Source: an uncultured Burkholderiaceae bacterium (GTDB taxonomy: Bacteria; Pseudomonadota; Gammaproteobacteria; Burkholderiales; Burkholderiaceae_B). From it: DNA of 38,025 bases. The position numbers and the translations under genes are program-made. Under the pieces are notes generated by a model. The model saw only the letters and a list, made by a program, of their open reading frames with translations. It was not told the origin of the DNA and ran no database searches. Shown in pieces: positions 29,415 to 37,424 of the stretch. The DNA lies in assembly GCA_937888805.1 (NCBI GenBank), contig CALBEY010000095.1, forward strand, positions 1-38,025, written 5' to 3'. Numbering within the stretch: the stretch's first letter is position 1; each line of letters begins with the position of its first letter.

Positions 29415-30800
29415 ATGAGCACGCAAACCCTACTCGATAAGCTTTGGTCTGCGCATGTGGTTGATAGCCGAAGTGATGGCAGCGACTTGTTGTATGTTGA
29501 TCGGCATTATGTGCATGATGCCTGTTCGCAAGGCTTTGATTTTTTGGATCAAGCCGCCCTGCCTATTCGTCGACCTGATCTGACCTTTGGTATGGAAGAT
29601 CATTACATTGCTACCCGATCAGGGATTGATCGATCAGACAAAGTTATTTCCTTGAGCGGGGTCTTGGCTTCAAACGCTCAAAAGCATGGCTTTAGCAGTT
29701 ACGGTCAAGGTTCGCCAAGCCAAGGTATTGTGCATGTGGTGGGTCCGGAGCTTGGGCTCACGTTGCCAGGCAGTTTAATCGTCTGTGGTGACAGTCACAC
29801 CGCCACGCATGGTGCGTTTGGTAGTTTGGCCTTCGGTGTTGGTGCTACTGAGATTGCCCACGTGTTGGCCACACAAACCATCTGGCAAAAAAAACCCAAA
29901 GCCATGCGCTTGCGCCTTGACGGCCAATTGGGGCTAGGGGTGACGGCCAAAGACCTGATTCTTTATTTGATCGGTCAGATTGGTGCTCGCGGCGGCACAG
30001 GGCATGTTATTGAGTATGGCGGTTCGGCAATCGCCGCCTTGTCAATGGAGGCGCGCATGACGATCAGTAATATGTCAATCGAAGCGGGTGCGAAGGCTGG
30101 CATCATTGGGTCTGACACCACGACGATAGTCTATCTTCAAGACCGACGTTTCATGCCAGCGGGTCAAGAGGCTCTTCGCGCGCAACAAGCTTGGGGTGAT
30201 TTGACGTCTGACAGTGATGCGCTGTTTGACCATGATCAGTTGCTAGACGTTTCGGCGCTTGAGCCCACGATCACATGGGGTACATCGCCACAAACGGCTG
30301 TGGCTATCACGGGTTGTGTTCCTGCACTTGATACCCAGGATGCTGCCGCACGTGAGCAAATGCAAGCGATGATGGCGTACATGGGATTGACACCACAAAA
30401 GCTGATGCAAGAAATCGCTGTTGACCAGGTCTTTATTGGTTCTTGTACCAACAGCCGCATAGAAGACTTGCGATTTGCAGCCATGGTGGCTCAAAAGGGT
30501 CGCGCCAAAGTGCCCACGCTGGTTGTACCGGGGTCGGTCAGCGTCCAAAAGCAGGCGCAAGAAGAGGGTTTGGATCAGATCTTTAAGCAAGCCGGGTTCG
30601 AATGGGCTACCCCAGGGTGTTCCATGTGTGTGGCCATGAACGGTGACTTGGTGGCCCCAGGCAAGCGCTGTGTGTCGACCTCAAACCGCAACTTCATGGG
30701 TCGTCAGGGACAGGGCAGTCGCACACACTTGGCCAGTCCCTTGACAGCAGCTGCCAGCGCGTTGACAGGGCGTTTGACCGATGTCAGGGAGATTTTGTGA
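29415..30800 (+). CDS. LeuC-type hydro-lyase large subunit (isopropylmalate/dimethylmaleate-type)
   Basis: This 461-residue aconitase-superfamily protein resembles LeuC. The [4Fe-4S] ligands are Cys344 (GSCTNSR), Cys402 and Cys405 (GCSMC), and CGDSHTATHGAFGSLAFG and IEAGAKAG are standard active-site blocks. With its small partner it should interconvert an unsaturated acid and a hydroxy acid. Because the next gene but one encodes a KKCGH lyase of the 2,3-dimethylmalate lyase type, the pair may hydrate a dimethylmaleate/citraconate-like acid rather than act in leucine synthesis, where leuB and leuA would be expected. Leucine-pathway isopropylmalate isomerase remains the alternative. It overlaps the small subunit gene. 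Confidence 0.88.
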   Translation: MSTQTLLDKLWSAHVVDSRSDGSDLLYVDRHYVHDACSQGFDFLDQAALPIRRPDLTFGMEDHYIATRSGIDRSDKVISLSGVLASNAQKHGFSSYGQGSPSQGIVHVVGPELGLTLPGSLIVCGDSHTATHGAFGSLAFGVGATEIAHVLATQTIWQKKPKAMRLRLDGQLGLGVTAKDLILYLIGQIGARGGTGHVIEYGGSAIAALSMEARMTISNMSIEAGAKAGIIGSDTTTIVYLQDRRFMPAGQEALRAQQAWGDLTSDSDALFDHDQLLDVSALEPTITWGTSPQTAVAITGCVPALDTQDAAAREQMQAMMAYMGLTPQKLMQEIAVDQVFIGSCTNSRIEDLRFAAMVAQKGRAKVPTLVVPGSVSVQKQAQEEGLDQIFKQAGFEWATPGCSMCVAMNGDLVAPGKRCVSTSNRNFMGRQGQGSRTHLASPLTAAASALTGRLTDVREIL

Positions 30801-31423
30801 TGCGTTTTGAAGCCGTTAATCATTTGCAAGGCCCCTGTTACTCATTGCCCATCGACAACATCGATACCGATCAAATCATCCCGGCCCGATTTCTTCATCG
30901 CTCGCGTACCGAGGGATTTAAGGGGTTGTTGTTTCATGATTTTTTACAGCAGCAAGAACAATGTGTCGCCACTGAGCTGCAATGGGTTCATGCCGAAAGT
31001 GCTGGACCTAAGATGTTGATGGCGGGTGAGAATTTTGGTTGTGGCTCATCGCGTGAGCATGCGGTCTGGGCCTTACTTGATAATGGCTTTAAGGTCATTA
31101 TCGCCAAAAGCTTTGGTGACATCTTTTACGGTAACGCAACCAATAATGGTCTGTTGCTGATTCGCTTGACCGATACTTGGCCAGTGGTTTTGCAAAGCTT
31201 GGCACAAGACCCAAGCGTTTCGGTCAAGCTTGATGAACAAACACTCACCACGGCCGATCATTACGTGCATGCCTTTGCCATGGATGAGTTTTTTAAAAAT
31301 ATGCTGCTTAAAGGTGCGCAGGAGATTGACATGACCTTGCGTCTTGGTGAAAAGATTGCCGCTTTTGAGCAAACACAGGCGCAGCGGTTTCCTTGGTTGC
31401 AACAGCCCACCGCCCGCATTTAA
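30800..31423 (+). CDS. LeuD-type hydro-lyase small subunit
   Basis: This 207-residue small subunit has the swivelling domain of the aconitase family: PIDNIDTDQIIPARFL near residue 20, GENFGCGSSREHAVWAL around 75-92, and IYGNATNNGLLLIRL-like text around 110. That last block differs from canonical LeuD (FxNNCFKNGLLPI), in line with a different substrate. ATG at 30800 overlaps the large-subunit stop by one base (TGATG) and follows AGGGAGA; GTG at 30797 is the alternative. It is needed with the large subunit for catalysis. It is followed 19 bp later by the lyase gene. Confidence 0.88.
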   Translation: MRFEAVNHLQGPCYSLPIDNIDTDQIIPARFLHRSRTEGFKGLLFHDFLQQQEQCVATELQWVHAESAGPKMLMAGENFGCGSSREHAVWALLDNGFKVIIAKSFGDIFYGNATNNGLLLIRLTDTWPVVLQSLAQDPSVSVKLDEQTLTTADHYVHAFAMDEFFKNMLLKGAQEIDMTLRLGEKIAAFEQTQAQRFPWLQQPTARI

Positions 31424-31442
31424 CTTCAAAGGAGAATTGAAC

Positions 31443-32303
31443 ATGAATCGCAAAGCATTCGCAGACAAGATTCGACGCAAGGAACTGATCGTGGCGCCTG
31501 GCATTTACGACATGATCTCTGCCCATTTGGCTGACCAAATGGGTTTTGATGCGCTTTATGTCACAGGTTACGGGACTGTTGCCTCACATTTGGGTCTACC
31601 CGATGCCGGTATTGCCACCTATTCGGACATGATTGAGCGAATATCGCGTTTTTGTGACATGACCCATACGCCGGTCATTGCTGATGCTGACACGGGCTAT
31701 GGTGGGCTGTTGAATGTGGCACACACGGTTAAAGGCTATGAAAAAGCAGGCGTGTCGGCCATTCAAATCGAGGACCAACAGTTTCCTAAAAAGTGTGGGC
31801 ACACCCCCAATCGCCCCGTGGTGCCAATCGCTGAGATGGTGCGTAAGATCAAAGTTGCTTGTGACGCACGTACCGATCCCGACCTTTTGATCATTGCTCG
31901 CACCGATGCACGCACAGGTTTGGGTTTGGACGAAGCAATTGCGCGGGCGCAGGCCTACGCTGAGGCGGGCGCTGACGTGTTGTTTGTTGAGTCGCCTGAG
32001 TCGATCGAAGAAATGACCAAAGTCTGTCAGTCATTGGATAAACCCTTGTTATCCAACATGGTGACAGGTGGCAAGACCCCAGTGTTGCCAGCCGAGGAAC
32101 TAAAAAAAATGGGTTACACCATTGTGATTCATCCAGCAGCTGGCTTTTTGTCATGTGCGGCTGGTTTGGCGCAAGCCTATGGCGACCTGAAGAAAAATGG
32201 CACCGTGACCGAGGCAACACCGATGTATAAGTTTGCTGACTTTAATCAAATGATTGGCTTCCCAGAGGTCTGGGCATTCGACAAGAAGTACGCTGAAGAC
32301 TGA
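31443..32303 (+). CDS. Isocitrate lyase/PEP mutase-superfamily C-C lyase (2,3-dimethylmalate lyase-like)
   Basis: This 286-residue enzyme of the ICL/PEPM superfamily cleaves a 2-hydroxy- or methylated dicarboxylate retro-aldol fashion. The catalytic KKCGH (Cys118) and the magnesium site DADTGYGG (Asp81, Asp83) mark a lyase rather than a PEP mutase. The front part, ALYVTGYGTVASHLGLPDAGIATYSDMIERI, is like 2,3-dimethylmalate lyase of nicotinate fermenters (cleaves to propionate and pyruvate) and is also close to oxaloacetate/methylisocitrate lyases. Together with the adjacent LeuCD-type hydro-lyase this gives hydration followed by C-C cleavage. The start follows AAGGAG and excludes a longer in-frame start inside leuD. 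Confidence 0.88.
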   Translation: MNRKAFADKIRRKELIVAPGIYDMISAHLADQMGFDALYVTGYGTVASHLGLPDAGIATYSDMIERISRFCDMTHTPVIADADTGYGGLLNVAHTVKGYEKAGVSAIQIEDQQFPKKCGHTPNRPVVPIAEMVRKIKVACDARTDPDLLIIARTDARTGLGLDEAIARAQAYAEAGADVLFVESPESIEEMTKVCQSLDKPLLSNMVTGGKTPVLPAEELKKMGYTIVIHPAAGFLSCAAGLAQAYGDLKKNGTVTEATPMYKFADFNQMIGFPEVWAFDKKYAED

Positions 32304-32499
32304 GCCACAGTCGTCGCGTGAAAATAACGGCATCACAAACCGTTACTGTTGGTTTTGCGAAGAATTAACCGAACTGGGACACGAATGTGTTCTGGTTTGT
32401 CGCTATTGCCTGACTTGATTTGTTTAAAGGCATTGGTGACGCAAGCCTTCGCCGTCACCCCCAATATCTTGGTGCAGGATTGTTCGCCAACACGGGCTG

Positions 32500-33261
32500 C
32501 TAGGCTGCGGTCCAGCCGCCGTCAACGACGATGGCACTGCCGGTGATCATTCGTGCTGCCGGGCTGGCTAAAAATACCACGGCGCCCATCAAGTCTTCAG
32601 TGCTGACCAATTCGCCTAATGCAATCTTTGCCAGTACCGAAGCTTTGAAGGTTTCGTCTTCGAACATGCGCTTGGTCATGTCTGTCTCAACAAATGTCGG
32701 GCAGATGGTGTTGACGCGGATTTTCTCGGCACCCAAGTCCCAAGCCAATGCTTTGGTCAGGCCTTCAACACCGTGTTTGGTCGCACAATAAGCCACGCGA
32801 TTGATGGCGCCGACCAAACCCATTTGAGAGGAAATGTTGATAATACTTGCCCCTTGCCCATCGGTTCTGGCTTGTCGGGCGAAGGCGCGACAGATGTGCA
32901 GGACTGATGCCAGATTGAGTCTGATCAGGTCGTCGATGTCTTGGTTTGAGGTGTCTCTGATGTGTCCTGGTCGGTTGGTTCCCGCATTGTTGACCAAGAT
33001 ATCAAAAGGTGCATGAGTTTCAAATAAAGCATTCACGGCAGGGGTGTCAGTGACATCAAGCGCGTGCGTGGTGATGTTTACATTGGGCGCATGTCGTCTA
33101 ACATCTTTAGCCGCCTCGTCCAAGGCGATGGCGTCACGCGCGACCAGCAAGACATTGGCACCACTTTGTGCGAGCGCATTGGCACAGGCCAGTCCTATAC
33201 CGCGACTCGCGCCAGTCACAAGGGCTTGTTTGCCATCAATTCGCATACTGGGTAATTTCAC
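32500..33261 (-). CDS. Short-chain dehydrogenase/reductase (SDR)
   Basis: This 253-residue classical SDR is NAD(P)-dependent. The cofactor motif TGASRGIG (about 14-21), the NNAG at about 88 and the catalytic SxnY-K set, NISSQMG (Ser) with YCATK (Tyr and Lys), are intact; the substrate is some secondary alcohol or ketone. GTG at 33261, eight bases after AGGAAG, is chosen; ATG at 33246 is possible. It lies 17 bp after the histidinol-dehydrogenase-family gene on the same strand, so the two form an operon. In one known pathway (dihydroxypropanesulfonate use) an SDR and an HisD-type HpsN occur together; similarity here is suggestive only. Confidence 0.9.
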   Translation of the reverse strand: MKLPSMRIDGKQALVTGASRGIGLACANALAQSGANVLLVARDAIALDEAAKDVRRHAPNVNITTHALDVTDTPAVNALFETHAPFDILVNNAGTNRPGHIRDTSNQDIDDLIRLNLASVLHICRAFARQARTDGQGASIINISSQMGLVGAINRVAYCATKHGVEGLTKALAWDLGAEKIRVNTICPTFVETDMTKRMFEDETFKASVLAKIALGELVSTEDLMGAVVFLASPAARMITGSAIVVDGGWTAA

Positions 33262-33278
33262 GGGCACTCTTCCTTTGA

Positions 33279-34616
33279 CTATTGATTGGGTGTTGCTGAG
33301 CCCACGGGCGCGGGTTCGTACCAAGGCAGCTCGGGTTGGTGGCCATAACGGCGTAAGCGCAGATTGGCCTGTTCGCCGTGGCCAGCAAAGTTCTCCATGT
33401 GACACAGACGTGAACCAATCTCACCCATCAAAGCCGATGCTTCGTCGGTAGTGACACGTTGGTATGTGCAGGTTTTTAGGAATTTTCCAACCCATAACCC
33501 ACCGGTATAACGCGCTGCACGCTTGGTGGGCAAGGTATGGTTGGTGCCAATGACCTTATCACCGAATGATACGTTGGTTCGTGCACCCAGAAACAGGGCG
33601 CCGTAATTGGTCATATTTTTGAGAAAGTAGTCAGGGTCTTTGGTTAGCACTTGTACGTGCTCAAAGGCCAAATCGTCTGCGGTTTGCACCATTTCATCAA
33701 TGTCGTCGCAGACAATCACTTGGCCGTATTTTTCCCAAGCTTCACGCGCAATACCGGCCGTGGGTAAAATTTTAAGTTGGCGCTCAACTTCTAAGATTGT
33801 CTCTTCTGCCAACTGTTTCGAGGTGGTCAGTAATATGGCGGGTGAATTGGGCCCGTGCTCAGCTTGACCCAACAAATCAACAGCGCACATTTCTGCATCG
33901 TTCGTTTCATCGGCAATGATCAATGTTTCGGTTGGACCGGCAAATAGGTCAATGCCAACCCGACCATAAAGCTGGCGTTTGGCTTCAGCGACAAACATGT
34001 TGCCTGGACCCACCAGCATGTCGACAGCAGGAATGCTTTCGGTACCGATGGCCATGGCGGCCACAGCTTGTACGCCACCAATCACCAAAATTCGGTGAGC
34101 GCCTGCCATATGCATGGCGCTCACAATCGCGGGATGGGCTTTGCCTTGAAAGGGTGGTGCGGTTGCCGTGATGTTGGCGACCCCCGCCACATTCGCTGTC
34201 AGCACGCTCATGTGGGCTGAGGCGATCATGGGGTATTTGCCGCCAGGCACATAGCAGCCGACCGCATTCATGGGGATATGGGTGTGACCGAGAACCACGC
34301 CGGGCATGGTTTCAACTTCTAAGTCCTGTAGTGTTTGGCGTTGGCGTTGTGCAAAGTTACGGATTTGCGTTTGTGCAAACGCAATGTCTTTCAATTCCTG
34401 GGCGGTCAGTTGCTGCATTGCTGCATCAATATCGTGTTGGTTAAGTTCAAATTTTTCAGGTGTCCAACCATCAAACTTTTCAGACCACGCCCGCACGGCG
34501 CTGTCACCGTGTTTTTGAACGTCTTCAATGATCTGGCTTACCGTCGCACTGACTTTTTGATCGATGGTGTCAATCGTGTCTTGATCTTGCCCTTTCTTCA
34601 GGTAACGAATTGCCAT
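33279..34616 (-). CDS. Histidinol dehydrogenase-family dehydrogenase (catabolic paralogue)
   Basis: This 445-residue HisD-fold enzyme would oxidise an alcohol in two NAD-dependent steps to an acid. Zinc and catalytic residues look kept: [12 protein letters not shown] (Gln/His), AFEHVQVLT (Glu-His general base region), [14 protein letters not shown] (Asp), and a C-terminal His in [13 protein letters not shown]. The [13 protein letters not shown] ending and the LLGQAEHG block are like HpsN-type (sulfopropanediol dehydrogenase) paralogues, and no other his gene is nearby, so a biosynthetic histidine role is unlikely though not excluded. A TTGAGG-type site precedes the start at 34616. It faces the tct operon convergently. 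Confidence 0.88.
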   Translation of the reverse strand: MAIRYLKKGQDQDTIDTIDQKVSATVSQIIEDVQKHGDSAVRAWSEKFDGWTPEKFELNQHDIDAAMQQLTAQELKDIAFAQTQIRNFAQRQRQTLQDLEVETMPGVVLGHTHIPMNAVGCYVPGGKYPMIASAHMSVLTANVAGVANITATAPPFQGKAHPAIVSAMHMAGAHRILVIGGVQAVAAMAIGTESIPAVDMLVGPGNMFVAEAKRQLYGRVGIDLFAGPTETLIIADETNDAEMCAVDLLGQAEHGPNSPAILLTTSKQLAEETILEVERQLKILPTAGIAREAWEKYGQVIVCDDIDEMVQTADDLAFEHVQVLTKDPDYFLKNMTNYGALFLGARTNVSFGDKVIGTNHTLPTKRAARYTGGLWVGKFLKTCTYQRVTTDEASALMGEIGSRLCHMENFAGHGEQANLRLRRYGHQPELPWYEPAPVGSATPNQ

Positions 34617-34868
34617 GGTTTTTGCCTCAATTGATGGTGCTGTTTGTTGCTGTGCGCGGCGTTTGTGCCTTGCTTATCAATCACAAGGTTAGCGAAGGTC
34701 CCCCCGAATTGCAAAGCCTTGCAAAAAAATCTGGGTTGGTGGCGTCAGCTGGTGATCAATACGGCAGGTTTTATTTTAATCGGGATAGCATCTAACAATT
34801 CGGCTCAAATGAAAATCACAAAAGACGTGCAAATTATCATAATAAGCTTTGGTTAGTCACATCGACGC

Positions 34869-35189
34869 GTGCGCAACCGTTCAACAAAGGTGAGCCCAGG
34901 GATCGAATCACGCGTTTTGACAAAATATAGGCGCTGCTTAAGCATCGTGGGCTTTAAGTTCAAGCCGTTTCGTGCGCGTTGGGTGGCCAGCGAGCGTTGG
35001 CATCCGGAGCAGGTGGGTCAGTATTTGCCTTGCGGCAGCTATCAGTTTGATGTGCCTTACAGTGAGGTCTGGGAATTGATTCAAAGTATTTTGAAGCAGA
35101 GCCCAGATGTTGACCTTCTCGCGCCACTGGCTTTACGCGAAAAGGTCGCGGGCCTGATTGACAGCATGCGTTTGTCTTATCGCTTGTGA
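34869..35189 (+). pseudogene. C-terminal remnant of a WYL-domain regulator
   Basis: From about residue 27 the 106-residue frame reads GFKFKPFRARWVASERWHPE, then the WYL C-terminal extension pattern GSYQFDVPYSEVWELIQSILKQ and PDVDLLAPLALREKV. This is the C-terminal ligand-effector extension (WCX) of YafY-type transcription factors. The N-terminal winged helix and the WYL fold itself are missing; upstream sequence (34617-34868) shows no trace of them. The start is GTG with no convincing ribosome binding site. It is therefore most likely a truncated gene, although an independent small WCX protein cannot be excluded. It lies 97 bp before cbpA. Confidence 0.6.
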
Positions 35190-35286
35190 TGTTTGTGATT
35201 TGGGTTGCCAGCCGTTTTAAATTCAAGCGCGCGAATGACGGGCAATTGGCGATAGAATGGCCTATGTCGATGTGCGAGGACACGCA

Positions 35287-36264
35287 ATGAAATTGCCTGA
35301 TTACTACGCCACTCTAGGCGTTGAAAAATCCACGAGTGCCGAAGACTTGAAGAAGGCTTTTCGTCGCCTCGCCCGAAAATATCACCCCGATGTCAGCAAA
35401 GAGCCCGATGCCGCTTCAAAAATGACGGCACTAAATGAAGCCAATGATGTGTTGTCTGATCCAGAAAAGCGCAAAGTCTATGACCAGATTGGGCACGAGG
35501 CCTGGGCCAAGGGTGCACGTAGCGTAGACGATATCAGACCACCACCCAGTTGGAATCCGGGGTTTGATGGTGCTGGTACCCAGTCAGGTTTTGGGCAAGA
35601 TCGCAGCGAGTTTTTTGAAGAAATGTTTGGGCGTGCTGCGCAAGAAAGGTCCCGGCATCAGTCTCATCGTTCGGGACAAGGTCCCGGGCGCTGGGACGGA
35701 CAAGACCAACACGCTGACATCTCTTTAACACTGGCCGAGGCATTTAATGGCGCCAAGCGGGCTTTGCAGCTTGGTGGTTATGAGATCAATGCCAATGGCG
35801 AGGTGTTGCCGCAGAATCGAGCCCTTGAAGTCTCCATTCCTGCCGGTGTCGCGCAAGGACAGTTGATTCGTCTTTCTGGACAAGGTGGGGCTGGATTTGG
35901 TGGTGGTAAATCCGGTGATCTTTATTTAAGAGTGCACATCGAGCCGGCTGACGGCTATCACGTTGACGGTCGCGATATCACCATGTCAGTTTATGTGGCG
36001 CCATGGGAGGCCGCTTTGGGTGGCGAAGTTGAAATAAAGACCTTGGCGGGATCTCTGGTGGTCAATGTGCCGGCAGGATCAACAGCCGGGCGTCGTTTGC
36101 GATTGAAAGGTAAAGGCATTCCAGCAGGTCGTGGTGCAACCACGGCTGGCGACTTGTACATAGAACTGAAGATTGCGGTACCCAGTGCAGTGACCGAGCA
36201 GCAGCAACAAGCTTGGCAGGCACTGGCCCAAGCCTACCCGGGGTTTGAACCCCGCGAACGTTGA
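35287..36264 (+). CDS. cbpA: CbpA-type DnaJ family co-chaperone
   Basis: This 325-residue J-domain protein stimulates DnaK and binds curved DNA in its E. coli counterpart. The J domain is at 4-70 with HPD at 33-35 (ARKYHPDVSKEP). A Gly/Ser-rich linker follows (to about 145), and then two beta-sandwich substrate domains (from about 147: ISLTLAEAFNGAKR, SIPAGVAQGQLIRLSGQGG, VNVPAGSTAGRRLRLKGKG). No DnaJ zinc finger is present, so this is class B like CbpA. The ATG at 35287 follows GAGGA; the in-frame ATG at 35257 lacks one. cbpM begins right after the stop, as in E. coli. Confidence 0.95.
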   Translation: MKLPDYYATLGVEKSTSAEDLKKAFRRLARKYHPDVSKEPDAASKMTALNEANDVLSDPEKRKVYDQIGHEAWAKGARSVDDIRPPPSWNPGFDGAGTQSGFGQDRSEFFEEMFGRAAQERSRHQSHRSGQGPGRWDGQDQHADISLTLAEAFNGAKRALQLGGYEINANGEVLPQNRALEVSIPAGVAQGQLIRLSGQGGAGFGGGKSGDLYLRVHIEPADGYHVDGRDITMSVYVAPWEAALGGEVEIKTLAGSLVVNVPAGSTAGRRLRLKGKGIPAGRGATTAGDLYIELKIAVPSAVTEQQQQAWQALAQAYPGFEPRER

Positions 36265-36265
36265 A

Positions 36266-36583
36266 ATGGGAAACGCCAACATGACCCAAGAACGAACTTT
36301 TGATCCTTTGCAGCCCCAGCTTTTAGAGGGCGAAGTCCTTCGTGTGGAAGAGATGGCTCGCCTGTGTTGTGTTACGACTGAATGGTTGCAGGCGCGTATC
36401 GAACAAGAAGTGGTCCATGCGGTACACCGCGACGGCGCATATTACTTATCGAGTGCGACCGTGATTCGTGTGCAACAAGTCGCCAAAATCGAACAGACTT
36501 ACGACGCTGATCCTCAGTTGGCCGCACTGGTGGCCGACTTGGTGGAAGAAGTGCAGCATTTGCGTCAACAATTAAAGCGTTAA
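36266..36583 (+). CDS. cbpM: CbpM-type modulator of CbpA
   Basis: This small MerR-like helical protein (105 residues from ATG 36266) inhibits its partner CbpA by binding the J domain. The RVEEMARLCCVTTEWLQARIEQ helix-turn-helix-like portion and the LSSATVIRVQQVAKIE segment, then a C-terminal helix VADLVEEVQHLRQQLKR, follow the CbpM pattern. ATG at 36281 (preceded by GGGAAA) is an equally plausible start. It follows cbpA with essentially no gap, and converges 16 bp from the phosphodiesterase gene. Confidence 0.85.
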   Translation: MGNANMTQERTFDPLQPQLLEGEVLRVEEMARLCCVTTEWLQARIEQEVVHAVHRDGAYYLSSATVIRVQQVAKIEQTYDADPQLAALVADLVEEVQHLRQQLKR

Positions 36584-36599
36584 GGGCATTCATTTTCAC

Positions 36600-37424
36600 T
36601 CAATCGATCAGCCGCCCGTTTTCATAAAAGGGGTAGGGCCCATCGAATGAGTCGACGTAGGCCATGTGGTTCACGATTGATTGGCCTGGTATTGCCGTCA
36701 ACATACGGTAGGCGCCAGGCTCGAGTAGCCAACGAGATGGGCCGTCTGGCATTAAGTCCAAAGCGACTTGATGCGCAGGTGATGGGGCGATGCTGGCAAC
36801 GGTGTGCGCGTATTGAATGCTGATTGGCCGGTGCACGTGACCACAAATGATATGTTGAATGTTTTTGTGTTGCGCAATTAATTGCTTAAATGAATCATTG
36901 CCCACTTTTAAGTTTTGTTGATCCATGTGGTGAATGCCTGTCAAGAAGGGCGGATGATGCATGGCGATGACCACTGATCGGTCTTTGTTTAGGTCGAGCA
37001 CATGGCTCAACCAAGCCAATTGATCAGCCGCCAATTCCCCATGGCTGGCATTTTTGACTGAAGTATCAAGGGCAACAAGACTGATCGACCCAATGTCAAC
37101 ACAGTATTGGATTGGCCCTTGCGTGCCTAAATAACTATGACTTGAAAAGACTTCTCTCAAATGAACGGGGTGATCGTGGTTTCCAGCTAATAGGTAGACA
37201 GGCATGGATAAAGGTTCGAGCAACTTCGCCAAGTGTCCATATTCCTCAACCCGTCCAAAATCAACCAAGTCACCGGTGATCACAACAGCTGAAATGTGTT
37301 CTTGTCGGTTGCTTATGGATTGAATGGCTTTTTTTAAATAGGCAGCCGTATCAATTCGACGGTATGTCAGTTGACCCGGCTGACGAATATGAAGATCTGA
37401 CAGCTGCACAAAAACTGTACTCAC
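36600..37424 (-). CDS. CpdA/Icc-like metallophosphoesterase
   Basis: This 274-residue calcineurin-type phosphodiesterase of the cAMP phosphodiesterase (CpdA) or GpdQ class has dinuclear metal motifs QLSDLHI (Asp10, His12), TGDLVDFG, LAGNHDH, AMHHPP and IICGHVH. E. coli CpdA degrades cAMP; relatives hydrolyse glycerophosphodiesters. Here the gene begins with GTG (after GGAGA) and overlaps the stop of an ABC transporter ATPase by four bases, so it is made with that transporter. The context favours hydrolysis of an imported phosphodiester over cAMP control; this is inference. Confidence 0.9.
   Translation of the reverse strand: MSTVFVQLSDLHIRQPGQLTYRRIDTAAYLKKAIQSISNRQEHISAVVITGDLVDFGRVEEYGHLAKLLEPLSMPVYLLAGNHDHPVHLREVFSSHSYLGTQGPIQYCVDIGSISLVALDTSVKNASHGELAADQLAWLSHVLDLNKDRSVVIAMHHPPFLTGIHHMDQQNLKVGNDSFKQLIAQHKNIQHIICGHVHRPISIQYAHTVASIAPSPAHQVALDLMPDGPSRWLLEPGAYRMLTAIPGQSIVNHMAYVDSFDGPYPFYENGRLID

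Noticed and set aside
29415..31423. Naming the pair leuC and leuD of leucine biosynthesis
   Set aside because: No leuA or leuB nearby, an atypical small-subunit motif and a catabolic operon context; gene symbols were left empty.
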